A DNA stretch of 14,713 nt from Pirellulaceae bacterium. GTDB taxonomy: Bacteria > Planctomycetota > Planctomycetia > Pirellulales > Pirellulaceae. The stretch covers positions 1 through 14,713 of the forward strand of contig JABDKS010001086.1 in the NCBI GenBank assembly GCA_013002105.1, in the 5' to 3' direction. Positions 1 through 6,144 of the stretch are shown in pieces. Position 1 is the stretch's first letter; each line of letters starts with the position of its first letter. The translations under genes and the position numbers were made by a program. The notes under the pieces were generated by a model. It was not told the origin of the DNA. It saw only the letters and a list, made by a program, of their open reading frames with translations, and searched no databases.

Positions 1-100
1 CAGTACCATTGAAACGATTGATTGATGTACGTCACAATCGATACAACCCCATTTGGTGTCTCATCTGTATCTCATCAGTTTCTCGACAAGGCGATTCACG

Positions 101-1024
101 GTGCCTGACAAAACCGACGTGCACAATAGCCGGTCAAGGGATTCTCAATCGGATCCGATGCAACCCGGCCGTCGCCCCTGGCGTCGATTGTTCAGCGTCG
201 TAGTACGTGCGGCGGCCATCGGTTACGTCGCAGTGATGCTACTGCTGGTACTATTGGAAAGTCGTCTGGTTTACCCCGGTGCCTACATGGACATTCCACC
301 GCAACCAACCGAGGGCATTGTCACTGTCAAGTTTCAGTCGGCCGACGGAACCGGACTGACCGGCCAATTGTGTGAGCGAGAGGGTGCGACCGAGACAGTC
401 TTATTCCTGCACGGCAACGGAATCACCGCGGCACGTGAAGCCCCCCACATTGCATGGCTATCACAGGAACTCAATGCCAACGTATTTTGCGGCGAGTACC
501 GTGGATTTGACGGTTTGCCAGGATCGCCCCACGAACAAGGCCTGATCGAAGATTCACTGGCAGCCAGAGACGTCCTATGTGAACGCTACCAACTTGCTCC
601 AGGTGAAATAGTCGTCTACGGACAGTCACTTGGTGGCGGATGTGCTTCCGCGGTAGTCGCCTCGGGCGGTGCAAAACTACTGATCCTCGATAGGACGTTT
701 TCGCGTGCCGTTGACGTCGGCGCCGAGCAATTCTGGTTCTTACCGATTCGTTGGCTGATGCGAAATCAATTCGATTCGATTGCCAGGATCGCAAAGTACC
801 GCGGGCCGCTGATACAAGTGCATGGCACAGCTGATGAAATCATTCCGATTCATCATGCAAAGTTGCTGCATCACGCGGCATCATGCGACCCGAAGCATTG
901 GATCGAAGTCGCAGCGATGAGACACAACGATTCGATGCCACCGTCCGCTTGGAAGAAGTGCAAAGTGAAGATTCTCGAGTCACTGGAAAAGACGACGCCG
1001 TCGCCAACTACTTTGACACCGTAA
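101..1024 (+). CDS. Membrane-anchored alpha/beta hydrolase (serine hydrolase fold)
   Basis: Predicted alpha/beta hydrolase of the class with an N-terminal membrane anchor (YhfP/ABHD12-13-like). A basic N-terminus (GRRPWRR) is followed by one hydrophobic segment at about residues 30-51. The soluble domain has the oxyanion-hole motif HGNG (104-107), the nucleophile elbow GQSLGG with Ser176, an acid in HGTADEIIP (Asp245) and a C-terminal His275 (MRHND), so the catalytic triad is complete. The substrate is unknown; this family includes esterases, lipases and peptidases. The start is uncertain. I chose GTG at 101 because AAGG lies at 88-91, 9 nt upstream. ATG at 158 would remove only a hydrophilic 19-residue extension, and TTG at 53 is less likely. 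The 3' end overlaps the convergent methyltransferase gene by 17 nt. The family call is firm; the specificity cannot be read from sequence. Confidence 0.88.
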   Translation: MPDKTDVHNSRSRDSQSDPMQPGRRPWRRLFSVVVRAAAIGYVAVMLLLVLLESRLVYPGAYMDIPPQPTEGIVTVKFQSADGTGLTGQLCEREGATETVLFLHGNGITAAREAPHIAWLSQELNANVFCGEYRGFDGLPGSPHEQGLIEDSLAARDVLCERYQLAPGEIVVYGQSLGGGCASAVVASGGAKLLILDRTFSRAVDVGAEQFWFLPIRWLMRNQFDSIARIAKYRGPLIQVHGTADEIIPIHHAKLLHHAASCDPKHWIEVAAMRHNDSMPPSAWKKCKVKILESLEKTTPSPTTLTP

Positions 1025-1823
1025 GCTGATACATCAAGATGGCCGCCGCGACTGCCGCGTTAAGACTGTCGATCCCAAAGTGCATCGGGATGCGAATGCA
1101 GTCGCTCACCAGTTCCTGAATATCTTGATCGATTCCCCGAGCTTCGTTACCAACCAAAAGCAGCATGTCACGCTGGTCGGCGACCCATTCGCCCGCTGGG
1201 ATCGCACTCTGATCGATCGTGCTTGCGATCGTACGTATGCCTGAATCGGCCAATCGCCTGAGATCGTCATCGGGCGCAACCAATCGGTAGAAACGGTGCT
1301 TGAAAACCGTGGCCATGCTGACACGTATCACTCGCCGGCTGAACGGATCGATCGTGTTGGGACCAATCATGATTTGATCGACACCCAGCGCAGCGGCGGT
1401 ACGCAAAATACTGCCCAAATTTTCTTGCTCGGTGATTCCCAGCAGCCCAATCGCTAATCGCCTCTGGATTCCCGCTGCGGCAAACTCGCGGGTTGTGCCG
1501 AATGGTTGGCGTCGACCGCATGCCATGACACCACGATGGAATTCGAATCCCACGACTTGATTCATCAGTGGGGCTGGCATCGTGTAGACGGGCACACGAG
1601 CCGGCAATGCTGAACAATACTCCGCGCCTTTGCCTTCCTGCACCAAAAGCGACTCCACTTCGTACTCGCTTTGGATCAACCGACGAACCACCAAATGCCC
1701 TTCGGCGATGAACGTCTCTGAGGATAGCGATCGCTCCGACGCGGCGCGTGATTGACGAAGATTGACGTAATTCTTCAGTCGCGGATCGTTCGGATTGTCG
1801 ATGCGGATTGGCGTCGTCGCCAC
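1008..1823 (-). CDS. SpoU/TrmH-family RNA 2'-O-methyltransferase
   Basis: Predicted S-adenosylmethionine-dependent 2'-O-ribose methyltransferase of the SPOUT class, acting on tRNA or rRNA in the cytoplasm. Residues 1-105 resemble the substrate-binding N-domain, including FHRGVMA (95-101). The catalytic domain shows the three SpoU motifs: ENLGSILRTAAALG (134-147, with the usual Asn and Arg), the central DPFSRRVIRVSMA (159-171), and VGNEARGI (224-231) followed by IPM...DSLNAAVAAAI (245-262), which form the knotted cofactor site. The length of 271 aa fits RlmB/TrmH-like enzymes with an N-domain. The start is GTG at 1821-1823; an in-frame TAA lies just upstream, so no longer start exists, and no clear Shine-Dalgarno is seen. 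The target nucleotide (for example 23S rRNA or a tRNA position) cannot be decided from the sequence. It is convergent with, and overlaps, the hydrolase gene. Confidence 0.94.
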   Translation of the reverse strand: MATTPIRIDNPNDPRLKNYVNLRQSRAASERSLSSETFIAEGHLVVRRLIQSEYEVESLLVQEGKGAEYCSALPARVPVYTMPAPLMNQVVGFEFHRGVMACGRRQPFGTTREFAAAGIQRRLAIGLLGITEQENLGSILRTAAALGVDQIMIGPNTIDPFSRRVIRVSMATVFKHRFYRLVAPDDDLRRLADSGIRTIASTIDQSAIPAGEWVADQRDMLLLVGNEARGIDQDIQELVSDCIRIPMHFGIDSLNAAVAAAILMYQLTVSK

Positions 1824-1942
1824 GATGGTCGCTTTTTAACGCAAGTTTCGATCAATGGTCACGGCCACTATCCTACGATCCCGACCCACCCTCCGCACGG
1901 GTACGTGACGGCTTCGCCGACCCAGCTTGTCGTAGTGCGCAT

Positions 1943-2117
1943 AAAAAAAGCCCTTCGATCACCTGCAAACATCTTGTTCATGGGGCGATGAAACAAAGAC
2001 GCTCGAACGCAGGCTTTCGGAGGGCTCGAGTGCATGCCGAACCGCGAATTCGGGCAAAACGGACTTGGCATGCGAGCGAGTCAAAAAATTTCGGGGGCAT
2101 TCGACTCGCCGTGAGCA
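1943..2117 (-). ncRNA. Candidate structured small RNA, about 175 nt, ending in an intrinsic terminator
   Basis: No convincing protein lies here, but the minus strand reads as three back-to-back hairpins followed by T7. Hairpin A: 2109-2103 pairs perfectly with 2082-2076 (GCGAGTC/GACTCGC). Hairpin B: 2073-2067 pairs with 2038-2032 (GCATGCC/GGCATGC) and extends by two pairs including a G-U. Hairpin C is a long interrupted stem: AGCCCTCCGA (2026-2017) with TCGAAGGGCT (1958-1949), then CCTGC/GCAGG (2013-2009 with 1966-1962), then ATGAACAA (1981-1974) with TTTGTTTCAT near 1997-1988 with one bulge, and loop CGCCCC. It is followed by seven T (1949-1943). A TTGACA box at 2152-2147 puts a start near 2117. 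I could not match it to tmRNA, SRP RNA or RNase P; the size would suit 6S RNA, but the three-hairpin shape does not clearly fit. This is inference from structure only. The long hairpin alone could simply be a terminator. Confidence 0.42.
1949..2026 (-). terminator. Long interrupted hairpin with T7 tail, minus strand
   Basis: The outer 10-nt arms (2026-2017 and 1958-1949, one C/A mismatch) enclose two further nested stems. The minus-strand sequence runs straight into seven T (1949-1943). No annotated minus-strand gene lies upstream, so this terminator has no obvious protein-coding client; the small RNA proposed at 1943-2117 would explain it. It also isolates the methyltransferase gene beginning at 1823 from transcription coming from the right. 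Confidence 0.6.
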
Positions 2118-2128
2118 TCGAGTCGAAT
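2099..2128. repeat. Perfect 10-bp inverted repeat, 10-nt spacer
   Basis: ATTCGACTCG at 2099-2108 and CGAGTCGAAT at 2119-2128 are exact reverse complements with a 10-nt loop. The left arm is shared with hairpin A of the candidate small RNA, so the two pairings are mutually exclusive in any transcript that spans them. It could instead be a protein-binding operator over the proposed -10 box. Confidence 0.6.
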
Positions 2129-2152
2129 AAGACGACTCGTTGTCACTGTCAA
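2124..2152 (-). promoter_or_regulatory. Candidate minus-strand promoter for the intergenic small RNA
   Basis: On the minus strand a perfect -35 box TTGACA (2152-2147) is followed after 17 nt by TATTCG (2129-2124), a partial -10 match (TAT conserved). A start around 2117 would sit 8 nt before the first hairpin of the candidate small RNA. The -10 box overlaps the perfect inverted repeat at 2099-2128. Confidence 0.35.
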
Positions 2153-2216
2153 AACCATTCCACATCCCAATCCCACCTGTCGGTTTTCCGTCATCGAAAT
2201 GGGTAACAACCCTCAC

Positions 2217-2246
2217 TTGGCCATCGGTCGCAACAGTCGGTACGAT
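2217..2246 (+). promoter_or_regulatory. Weak candidate promoter for the phosphofructokinase gene
   Basis: TTGGCC (2217-2222) and TACGAT (2241-2246) are separated by 18 nt and each matches four of six sigma-70 consensus positions. This would give a 5' leader of about 118 nt. The match is weak, and planctomycete promoter consensus is poorly known to me. Confidence 0.2.
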
Positions 2247-2360
2247 TATGCCGAGCAACGGGAGGCACCCGACCAATATCCCTGTGTCGGCGAACTGGTC
2301 GTGACACGCAACGGCCAGACGCTTTCTAATGCTGACTTGAGAACAACTTTCACCTCGAAC

Positions 2361-2375
2361 AAGGATCCAATGTGA
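2361..2375 (+). promoter_or_regulatory. Ribosome binding site and overlapping start/stop of the phosphofructokinase gene
   Basis: AAGGA at 2361-2365 lies 6 nt before the GTG start at 2372-2374 and supports that start. The sequence is ATGTGA at 2370-2375: an ATG in another frame, immediately followed by TGA, overlaps the GTG by one base. The ATG lies 4 nt from the same AAGGA, so two initiation codons compete for one site. Confidence 0.6.
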
Positions 2376-3550
2376 CAAGTTCGTCCCATACCGTGATTAA
2401 CGACGAGATTCAGATCGATGGTGAACTGATCAATCGCCCACGAATCGGCATCCTGACGTCCGGTGGCGATTGCCCCGGTCTGAACGCCGTCATCCGGGCG
2501 GTCACGAAAACCGGCTTTTGGCTTGGCTATCAGGTGATCGGATTTCGCGACGGTTTCGAGGGACTCGTAGACCCGATTCGCTGTGAAGTCCTGACACCTC
2601 AGTCGACTTCGGGAATCTTGACCCAGGGAGGTACGATTCTGGGATCGACCAACAAGGGTCGCTTCGGTGCCCGCACAGGCGTCAGCGGCCGCACCGAAAT
2701 CGATCCTGCTCTTGTTCAACGCGTGGCAAAGACATTCGAGCGTTTGAGTTTGGAAGGCTTGGTCGTGGTCGGTGGCGACGGCTCTTTGTCGACCGCCTTA
2801 CAGTTTCACGAGGCCGGTCTCCCGGTGGTCGGCGTCCCCAAGACAATCGACAACGATCTAAAATGCACGGCCTATACATTTGGTTTCAATAGCGCGGTGC
2901 TGTGCTGTGCCGATGCACTGGACCGACTGCACACCACAGCCGAAAGTCATGGTCGCGTCATGGTGCTGGAAGTGATGGGACGACACACCGGTTGGATCGC
3001 GTTACACGGTGGTATTGCCGGTGGAGCAGATGTGATCCTGATTCCAGAGATCCCATGGACCTACGACAACATCATTGCCAAGATTGAAGAACGCAAGCAA
3101 CTGGGAAAATACTTCACTCTCATCACGGTTGCCGAAGGCGCCGCTCTGCCCGATGGTCGATTGGTCAGTGACGCCGCGAAACAAGTCAATATGCAAGTCA
3201 AGCTGGGCGGCATCGGCCCCGTCGTCACCGCCGAACTGGACAAATTGATTCATCAAGAAGCGCGATGTGTTGTCTTGGGCCACCTGCAACGCGGCGGGGG
3301 TCCGACCACCTTCGATCGTGTTCTTTCCAGCCAGTACGGAGCACACGCCGTACGACTGATTTTTCAGAAACGATTTGGTCAAATGGTTTGTTCTGACCCG
3401 CCACACATTCAATCTGTGCCAATCGCTGAAGCTGTCAATGCGATTCGGACAGTCGACCCGAATGGTTCCGCGGTCCAAACCGCTAGGGGGATGGGGATCT
3501 GCCTTGGCGACACCGCCGGCTATTCCAATCCCTTTACCATGGATAACTAG
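2372..3550 (+). CDS. pfkA: 6-phosphofructokinase, PfkA family (ATP- or PPi-dependent)
   Basis: Phosphorylates fructose 6-phosphate to fructose 1,6-bisphosphate in cytoplasmic glycolysis. Family motifs in order: the phosphoryl-donor loop ILTSGGDCPGLNA (27-39), GGDGS (134-138), PKTIDND (156-162) with the catalytic base Asp160, MGRHTGW (202-208) for the sugar phosphate, PE in LIPEIPW (223-229), and GHLQRGG (303-309). The two donor-specificity positions (E. coli 104 and 124) are Gly137 and Lys157. Gly at the first is typical of ATP enzymes, while Lys at the second is typical of PPi enzymes. The Gly/Lys combination is known from some ATP-using groups such as the plant-like class, so ATP use is somewhat more likely but unproven. 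The length of 392 aa exceeds the 320 aa of E. coli PfkA, with a 22-residue N-terminal extension. GTG start with AAGGA 6 nt upstream. It appears monocistronic. Confidence 0.96.
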   Translation: MTSSSHTVINDEIQIDGELINRPRIGILTSGGDCPGLNAVIRAVTKTGFWLGYQVIGFRDGFEGLVDPIRCEVLTPQSTSGILTQGGTILGSTNKGRFGARTGVSGRTEIDPALVQRVAKTFERLSLEGLVVVGGDGSLSTALQFHEAGLPVVGVPKTIDNDLKCTAYTFGFNSAVLCCADALDRLHTTAESHGRVMVLEVMGRHTGWIALHGGIAGGADVILIPEIPWTYDNIIAKIEERKQLGKYFTLITVAEGAALPDGRLVSDAAKQVNMQVKLGGIGPVVTAELDKLIHQEARCVVLGHLQRGGGPTTFDRVLSSQYGAHAVRLIFQKRFGQMVCSDPPHIQSVPIAEAVNAIRTVDPNGSAVQTARGMGICLGDTAGYSNPFTMDN

Positions 3551-3688
3551 ACGATGAATAACGAGAGCATGTCCATCGTCGATGTGGATTGATTGTCGGC
3601 CGGGATCGTCATCGGCAAGGTCCCGCCTGGAAACCTGCTGGCCGAGAGAAATCGGACGTTGCGGTCGCGGGAGAAGCTCACGCAATCG

Positions 3689-3760
3689 TTTTTGATAGAA
3701 AAGAAAAAGAAACGGCGAAGCTGTACGCCCAAGTACAGCCTCGCCGCTCTATATCAAAAA
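3689..3760. terminator. Nested palindrome with minus-strand T-rich tract
   Basis: Inner stem: CGGCGA (3713-3718) with TCGCCG (3741-3746), one A/C mismatch, then GCTGTAC (3720-3726) with GTACAGC (3733-3739), loop GCCCAA. Outer arms TTTTTGATA (3689-3697) and TATCAAAAA (3752-3760) are exact reverse complements. On the minus strand the inner stem is followed by TTTCTTTTTCTTTTC, so it looks like an intrinsic terminator for minus-strand transcription. On the plus strand, 139 nt after the phosphofructokinase stop, the inner stem has no T-run. It may still end that gene's message or protect its 3' end. Confidence 0.55.
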
Positions 3761-4126
3761 CCACGAAAGACATTCCGTGTCTCGTTGCAATCCCACACCA
3801 CAACGATTCACGGAACTCCGTCCGTCTACAAGCGTCGAGTCAACCACTCGATTGACCCTCGCCGGTATCGTAACAAATCGGTCGATTGCATCGCTCGCTC
3901 GGGTCGTAACCTTCGTTTGGTCACGAAAGTACCGATTGGTGGCCGCCACATTCTGTCTGTATCAGTCACCCCGGTCACGGTGACTTTACCGCCTACAAGT
4001 GACTTTGCGGGTGACCGACCCAGTGGATCACATGAATGAAAACGCGAATTTCACGTCTCGACAGCACTCACGCTTGCAAGCAATATGAACTTGGCTCCGC
4101 TGAATTCCCTTTGTGAGACAAATGAA
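3761..4126. other. Intergenic region with no supported gene
   Basis: Open frames cross this stretch on both strands but have unusual composition and no family features, so I call none. It contains the GTGAC/GTCAC cluster described separately, and presumably the promoter of the small secreted protein starting at 4127. I could not identify convincing -35/-10 boxes on either strand. Confidence 0.5.
3920..4015. repeat. Cluster of six GTGAC/GTCAC motifs
   Basis: GTCAC occurs at 3920-3924, 3965-3969 and 3974-3978, and its reverse complement GTGAC at 3980-3984, 3999-4003 and 4011-4015. Two of them form a perfect 7-bp inverted repeat AGTCACC/GGTGACT (3964-3970 and 3979-3985, 8-nt spacer), and GTGACTTT occurs twice as a direct repeat 19 nt apart. 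The cluster ends about 110 nt before the start of the small secreted protein, a plausible place for an operator. Function is inferred from position only. Confidence 0.4.
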
Positions 4127-4531
4127 ATGTTGAAACAACGAAAACTACACCGAAAACTGCTGACTCTGATTCTGCTGACCGTTGCCTGCGTCTGCGGGGA
4201 TACCCTCGCGTCAGCGGCATCCCCGACGGGTCGCTGGAGTGGCGGATGGAGCAGCGAATCAAGCGGCCACAAAGGCCCCCTGCGTGCTCGCATTCGCCCC
4301 ATCGGACCGGATACTTACCGAGCCCTTTTTGTGGGACGCTTCGCTGGTGTCGTTCCGTTTGTCTACCCCGCCAAACTCCAGCGCGTGCCTGGTACCTCGC
4401 ACTGCTATACATCCAGCCAACGGCTTCCACTGTTGGGTACCTATCGCATGACGGCAAGTGTCAGCAGCAATCGATTCTATGCAAGATTTCGTGGCAAGAA
4501 GGATGTCGGTACCTTCGACATGTCTCGCTAG
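4127..4531 (+). CDS. Small secreted protein of unknown function
   Basis: A 134-residue protein I do not assign to a named family. The N-terminus is a typical Sec signal: basic KQRKLHRK, hydrophobic LLTLILLTVACVC, and a likely cleavage site after LASA at about residue 31. The Cys in TVAC is a poor lipobox, so a lipoprotein is less likely. The mature part is basic and rich in Gly, Ser, Arg and aromatic residues, starting with GRWSGGWSS and SGHKGPLRARI and continuing with alternating patterns such as FVGRFAGVVPF and RFYARFRGKK, which suggest a compact beta-sheet. I chose ATG at 4127, with GAG at 4115-4117, because it begins right at the signal peptide; ATG at 4085 adds an unlikely 14 residues. 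It is convergent with the PQQ-like gene, with only 30 nt between the stop codons. Confidence 0.68.
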   Translation: MLKQRKLHRKLLTLILLTVACVCGDTLASAASPTGRWSGGWSSESSGHKGPLRARIRPIGPDTYRALFVGRFAGVVPFVYPAKLQRVPGTSHCYTSSQRLPLLGTYRMTASVSSNRFYARFRGKKDVGTFDMSR

Positions 4532-4561
4532 CATGTCCGAGACCGGGAATCCTGGCAATGA

Positions 4562-5851
4562 TCAAATCGACTTCCCGCTCAAGCACACTAGATCGTTTCC
4601 GACGCGAAGCAGTAAACGACCGTCTGCAAATGCCGGCGTTGCGCCGACGGGACCGCCAAGATCAAATTGGCCGATCTGCTGAAATGTCTTCTCCGCACGA
4701 AGGATCGTGGCCCGGCCATCCAAGCTGATCAATAACAATTTGTCCCCAACCACAATGGGCGATGCGCCATGATTGCCGCCGACGCGTTTTTGCCAAATTT
4801 GATCACCGGTCGCCGCATCAATACAGGACGCGATCCCTTTGTCATCGACCATGAATAGCAATCCATCTTTGACAACGGGCGTGGGAACGTACGGCGCCGC
4901 ACGTTCAATACGATACACCTCATGGGGCCGCTGTTCGGATGACTTGGGAATCCGTACCGCCACCAAATGATTGCCGCCGCCACCGCTGCCCGACGATCCG
5001 ATAGCGATATCACCCACAATCAGCGGAGTACTGCAACACCGCATCTTGAAAACCTCCAAGTTCCACAACGAATTACCTGTTTTCAGATCAAGACCGAATA
5101 ATCCGTGTCCAGTATCAGCAGCGATGACTTGGGTGACACCGCTGGGTGATTCGTAAATTGCGGGTACGCCGTAGCAGCTTCGCGTCGTCTTCAGCGGTTT
5201 TTCCCAAACCGTTTTGCCCGTTGTTCGATCCACTGCAATCATTCGACTCTTTCCGGCTCGCTGGCCCGGTTTTAATTGGTCAGCTTGTTGCGAATTGAAC
5301 AGCAGCACCATCGACCCAACAATTCGCGGCGATGTACCAAATCCGTGTTGACTTTGCCACGTACCAAAATCCCGTGACCAAACTTCCTTGCCTTGGTGGT
5401 CAAAACATTTCAAGTAAGTGTGTTCGGGGTTACTCCAGGCAGCGAAAATGCTTTCCTCGTCGACCGCTGGCGTGCTTGACGCAAACGTGTTGCGGGTATG
5501 CAGACGATGTTGTGGGTGTGGGTAATCGGTCGACCACAATCGCTTTCCATTTGCCAAACTGAATGCCTGCAGCGAGATCTCATTTTTGTCGGGACGGGAA
5601 ACCAACAAAAAAACATTGCCAGCGTAGACAACCGGCGATCCAACATCATAGGCACCAAGATCCTGACGCCAGGCGTAGTCCTGATCGGACCACTCATCGG
5701 GCAGCTCGCCATTGGCGACATAACCTGCGCCGGCGGGGCCGTGGAACCTAGCCCAGGATTGATTGTCATTCGCCTGGATCGGTTGGCTGACGAGACAGCA
5801 GATGAAAATCAAGATGCCGGAAATAGCGACGCCGGTTGTGACTCGGAACAT
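4562..5851 (-). CDS. Secreted PQQ-like (BamB-type) beta-propeller repeat protein
   Basis: An exported protein of 429 aa with a Sec signal peptide (about 1-27, ending PIQA). The mature start, WARFHGPAGAGY (33-44) followed by LPDEWS (50-55), is the usual opening of the PQQ-binding-like WD40 proteins abundant in planctomycetes. Propeller repeats of the form D-x-x-T-G-x-x-x-W recur: NGKRLWST (101-108), QGKEVWSR (153-160), TGKTVWEK (211-218), TGNSLWNL (258-265) and TGDQIWQK (348-355), interleaved with 'SP/TP..V.G' strands. This fits a 6-8-bladed propeller. No cytochrome domain or dehydrogenase-specific residues are visible, so it is probably a structural or binding protein of the periplasm or envelope rather than a quinoprotein enzyme. 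No clear Shine-Dalgarno precedes the ATG at 5851, and a hairpin leader lies 35 nt upstream. The fold is secure; the role is unknown. Confidence 0.92.
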   Translation of the reverse strand: MFRVTTGVAISGILIFICCLVSQPIQANDNQSWARFHGPAGAGYVANGELPDEWSDQDYAWRQDLGAYDVGSPVVYAGNVFLLVSRPDKNEISLQAFSLANGKRLWSTDYPHPQHRLHTRNTFASSTPAVDEESIFAAWSNPEHTYLKCFDHQGKEVWSRDFGTWQSQHGFGTSPRIVGSMVLLFNSQQADQLKPGQRAGKSRMIAVDRTTGKTVWEKPLKTTRSCYGVPAIYESPSGVTQVIAADTGHGLFGLDLKTGNSLWNLEVFKMRCCSTPLIVGDIAIGSSGSGGGGNHLVAVRIPKSSEQRPHEVYRIERAAPYVPTPVVKDGLLFMVDDKGIASCIDAATGDQIWQKRVGGNHGASPIVVGDKLLLISLDGRATILRAEKTFQQIGQFDLGGPVGATPAFADGRLLLRVGNDLVCLSGKSI

Positions 5852-5886
5852 GGCGGTGAAGTGGTCTTACAAGAGGAATCGAAATG

Positions 5887-5933
5887 TAGGGCTGAACGGC
5901 AGCGGCGTTCTCGTCGAACGATTGTTAGCCCTA
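5887..5933 (-). promoter_or_regulatory. Nested hairpin in the presumed 5' leader of the PQQ-like gene
   Basis: TAGGGCT (5887-5893) and AGCCCTA (5927-5933) are perfect complements and enclose a second perfect stem, CGTTC (5906-5910) with GAACG (5916-5920). On the minus strand it ends 35 nt before the ATG of the PQQ-like gene. It could be a leader structure or chance. No T-run follows, so it is not a classical terminator. The rest of 5852-6144, between the divergent genes, shows nothing I recognise. Confidence 0.35.
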
Positions 5934-6144
5934 GAGACGAACCAAGGATCCAGTCCCTGCGGCCGACCAACTGTATTGCTTGTGACGATTACAACGATCG
6001 GTTGCCAGCGGAGGCTGCCATTGTAAACGAATCACGACCTACCGCAGTGGCAAGCGTTGTCTGCGGGGTACGTTTTTACAGCGAATCGCACCTCTGCCTC
6101 CAGCAGACAGCCTCTCCTTCGACAACGCCTTCCTTTTGTCCACC

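Noticed and set aside
1949..2026. tRNA or tmRNA fragment suggested by GTTCGAGC on the minus strand
   Set aside because: No cloverleaf, acceptor stem or T-arm stem can be drawn around it; the segment is an internal loop of the long hairpin.
1808..2206. 132-aa open frame on the plus strand in the same gap
   Set aside because: It crosses the terminator hairpin, has basic low-information composition and no start signal.
1959..2378. 139-aa open frame on the minus strand across the 1824-2371 gap
   Set aside because: It overlaps the whole hairpin array and the start of the phosphofructokinase gene and shows no domain or signal pattern. The hairpin and terminator structure explains the region better.
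3002..3685. 227-aa open frame antisense to the phosphofructokinase gene
   Set aside because: Shadow of the real gene; His/Asp/Gly-rich mirror composition and no independent start site.
3593..4039. 148-aa open frame on the plus strand after the phosphofructokinase gene
   Set aside because: It runs through the nested palindrome and the GTGAC cluster, has Arg/Ser/Thr-rich non-protein-like composition, no Shine-Dalgarno and no domain features.
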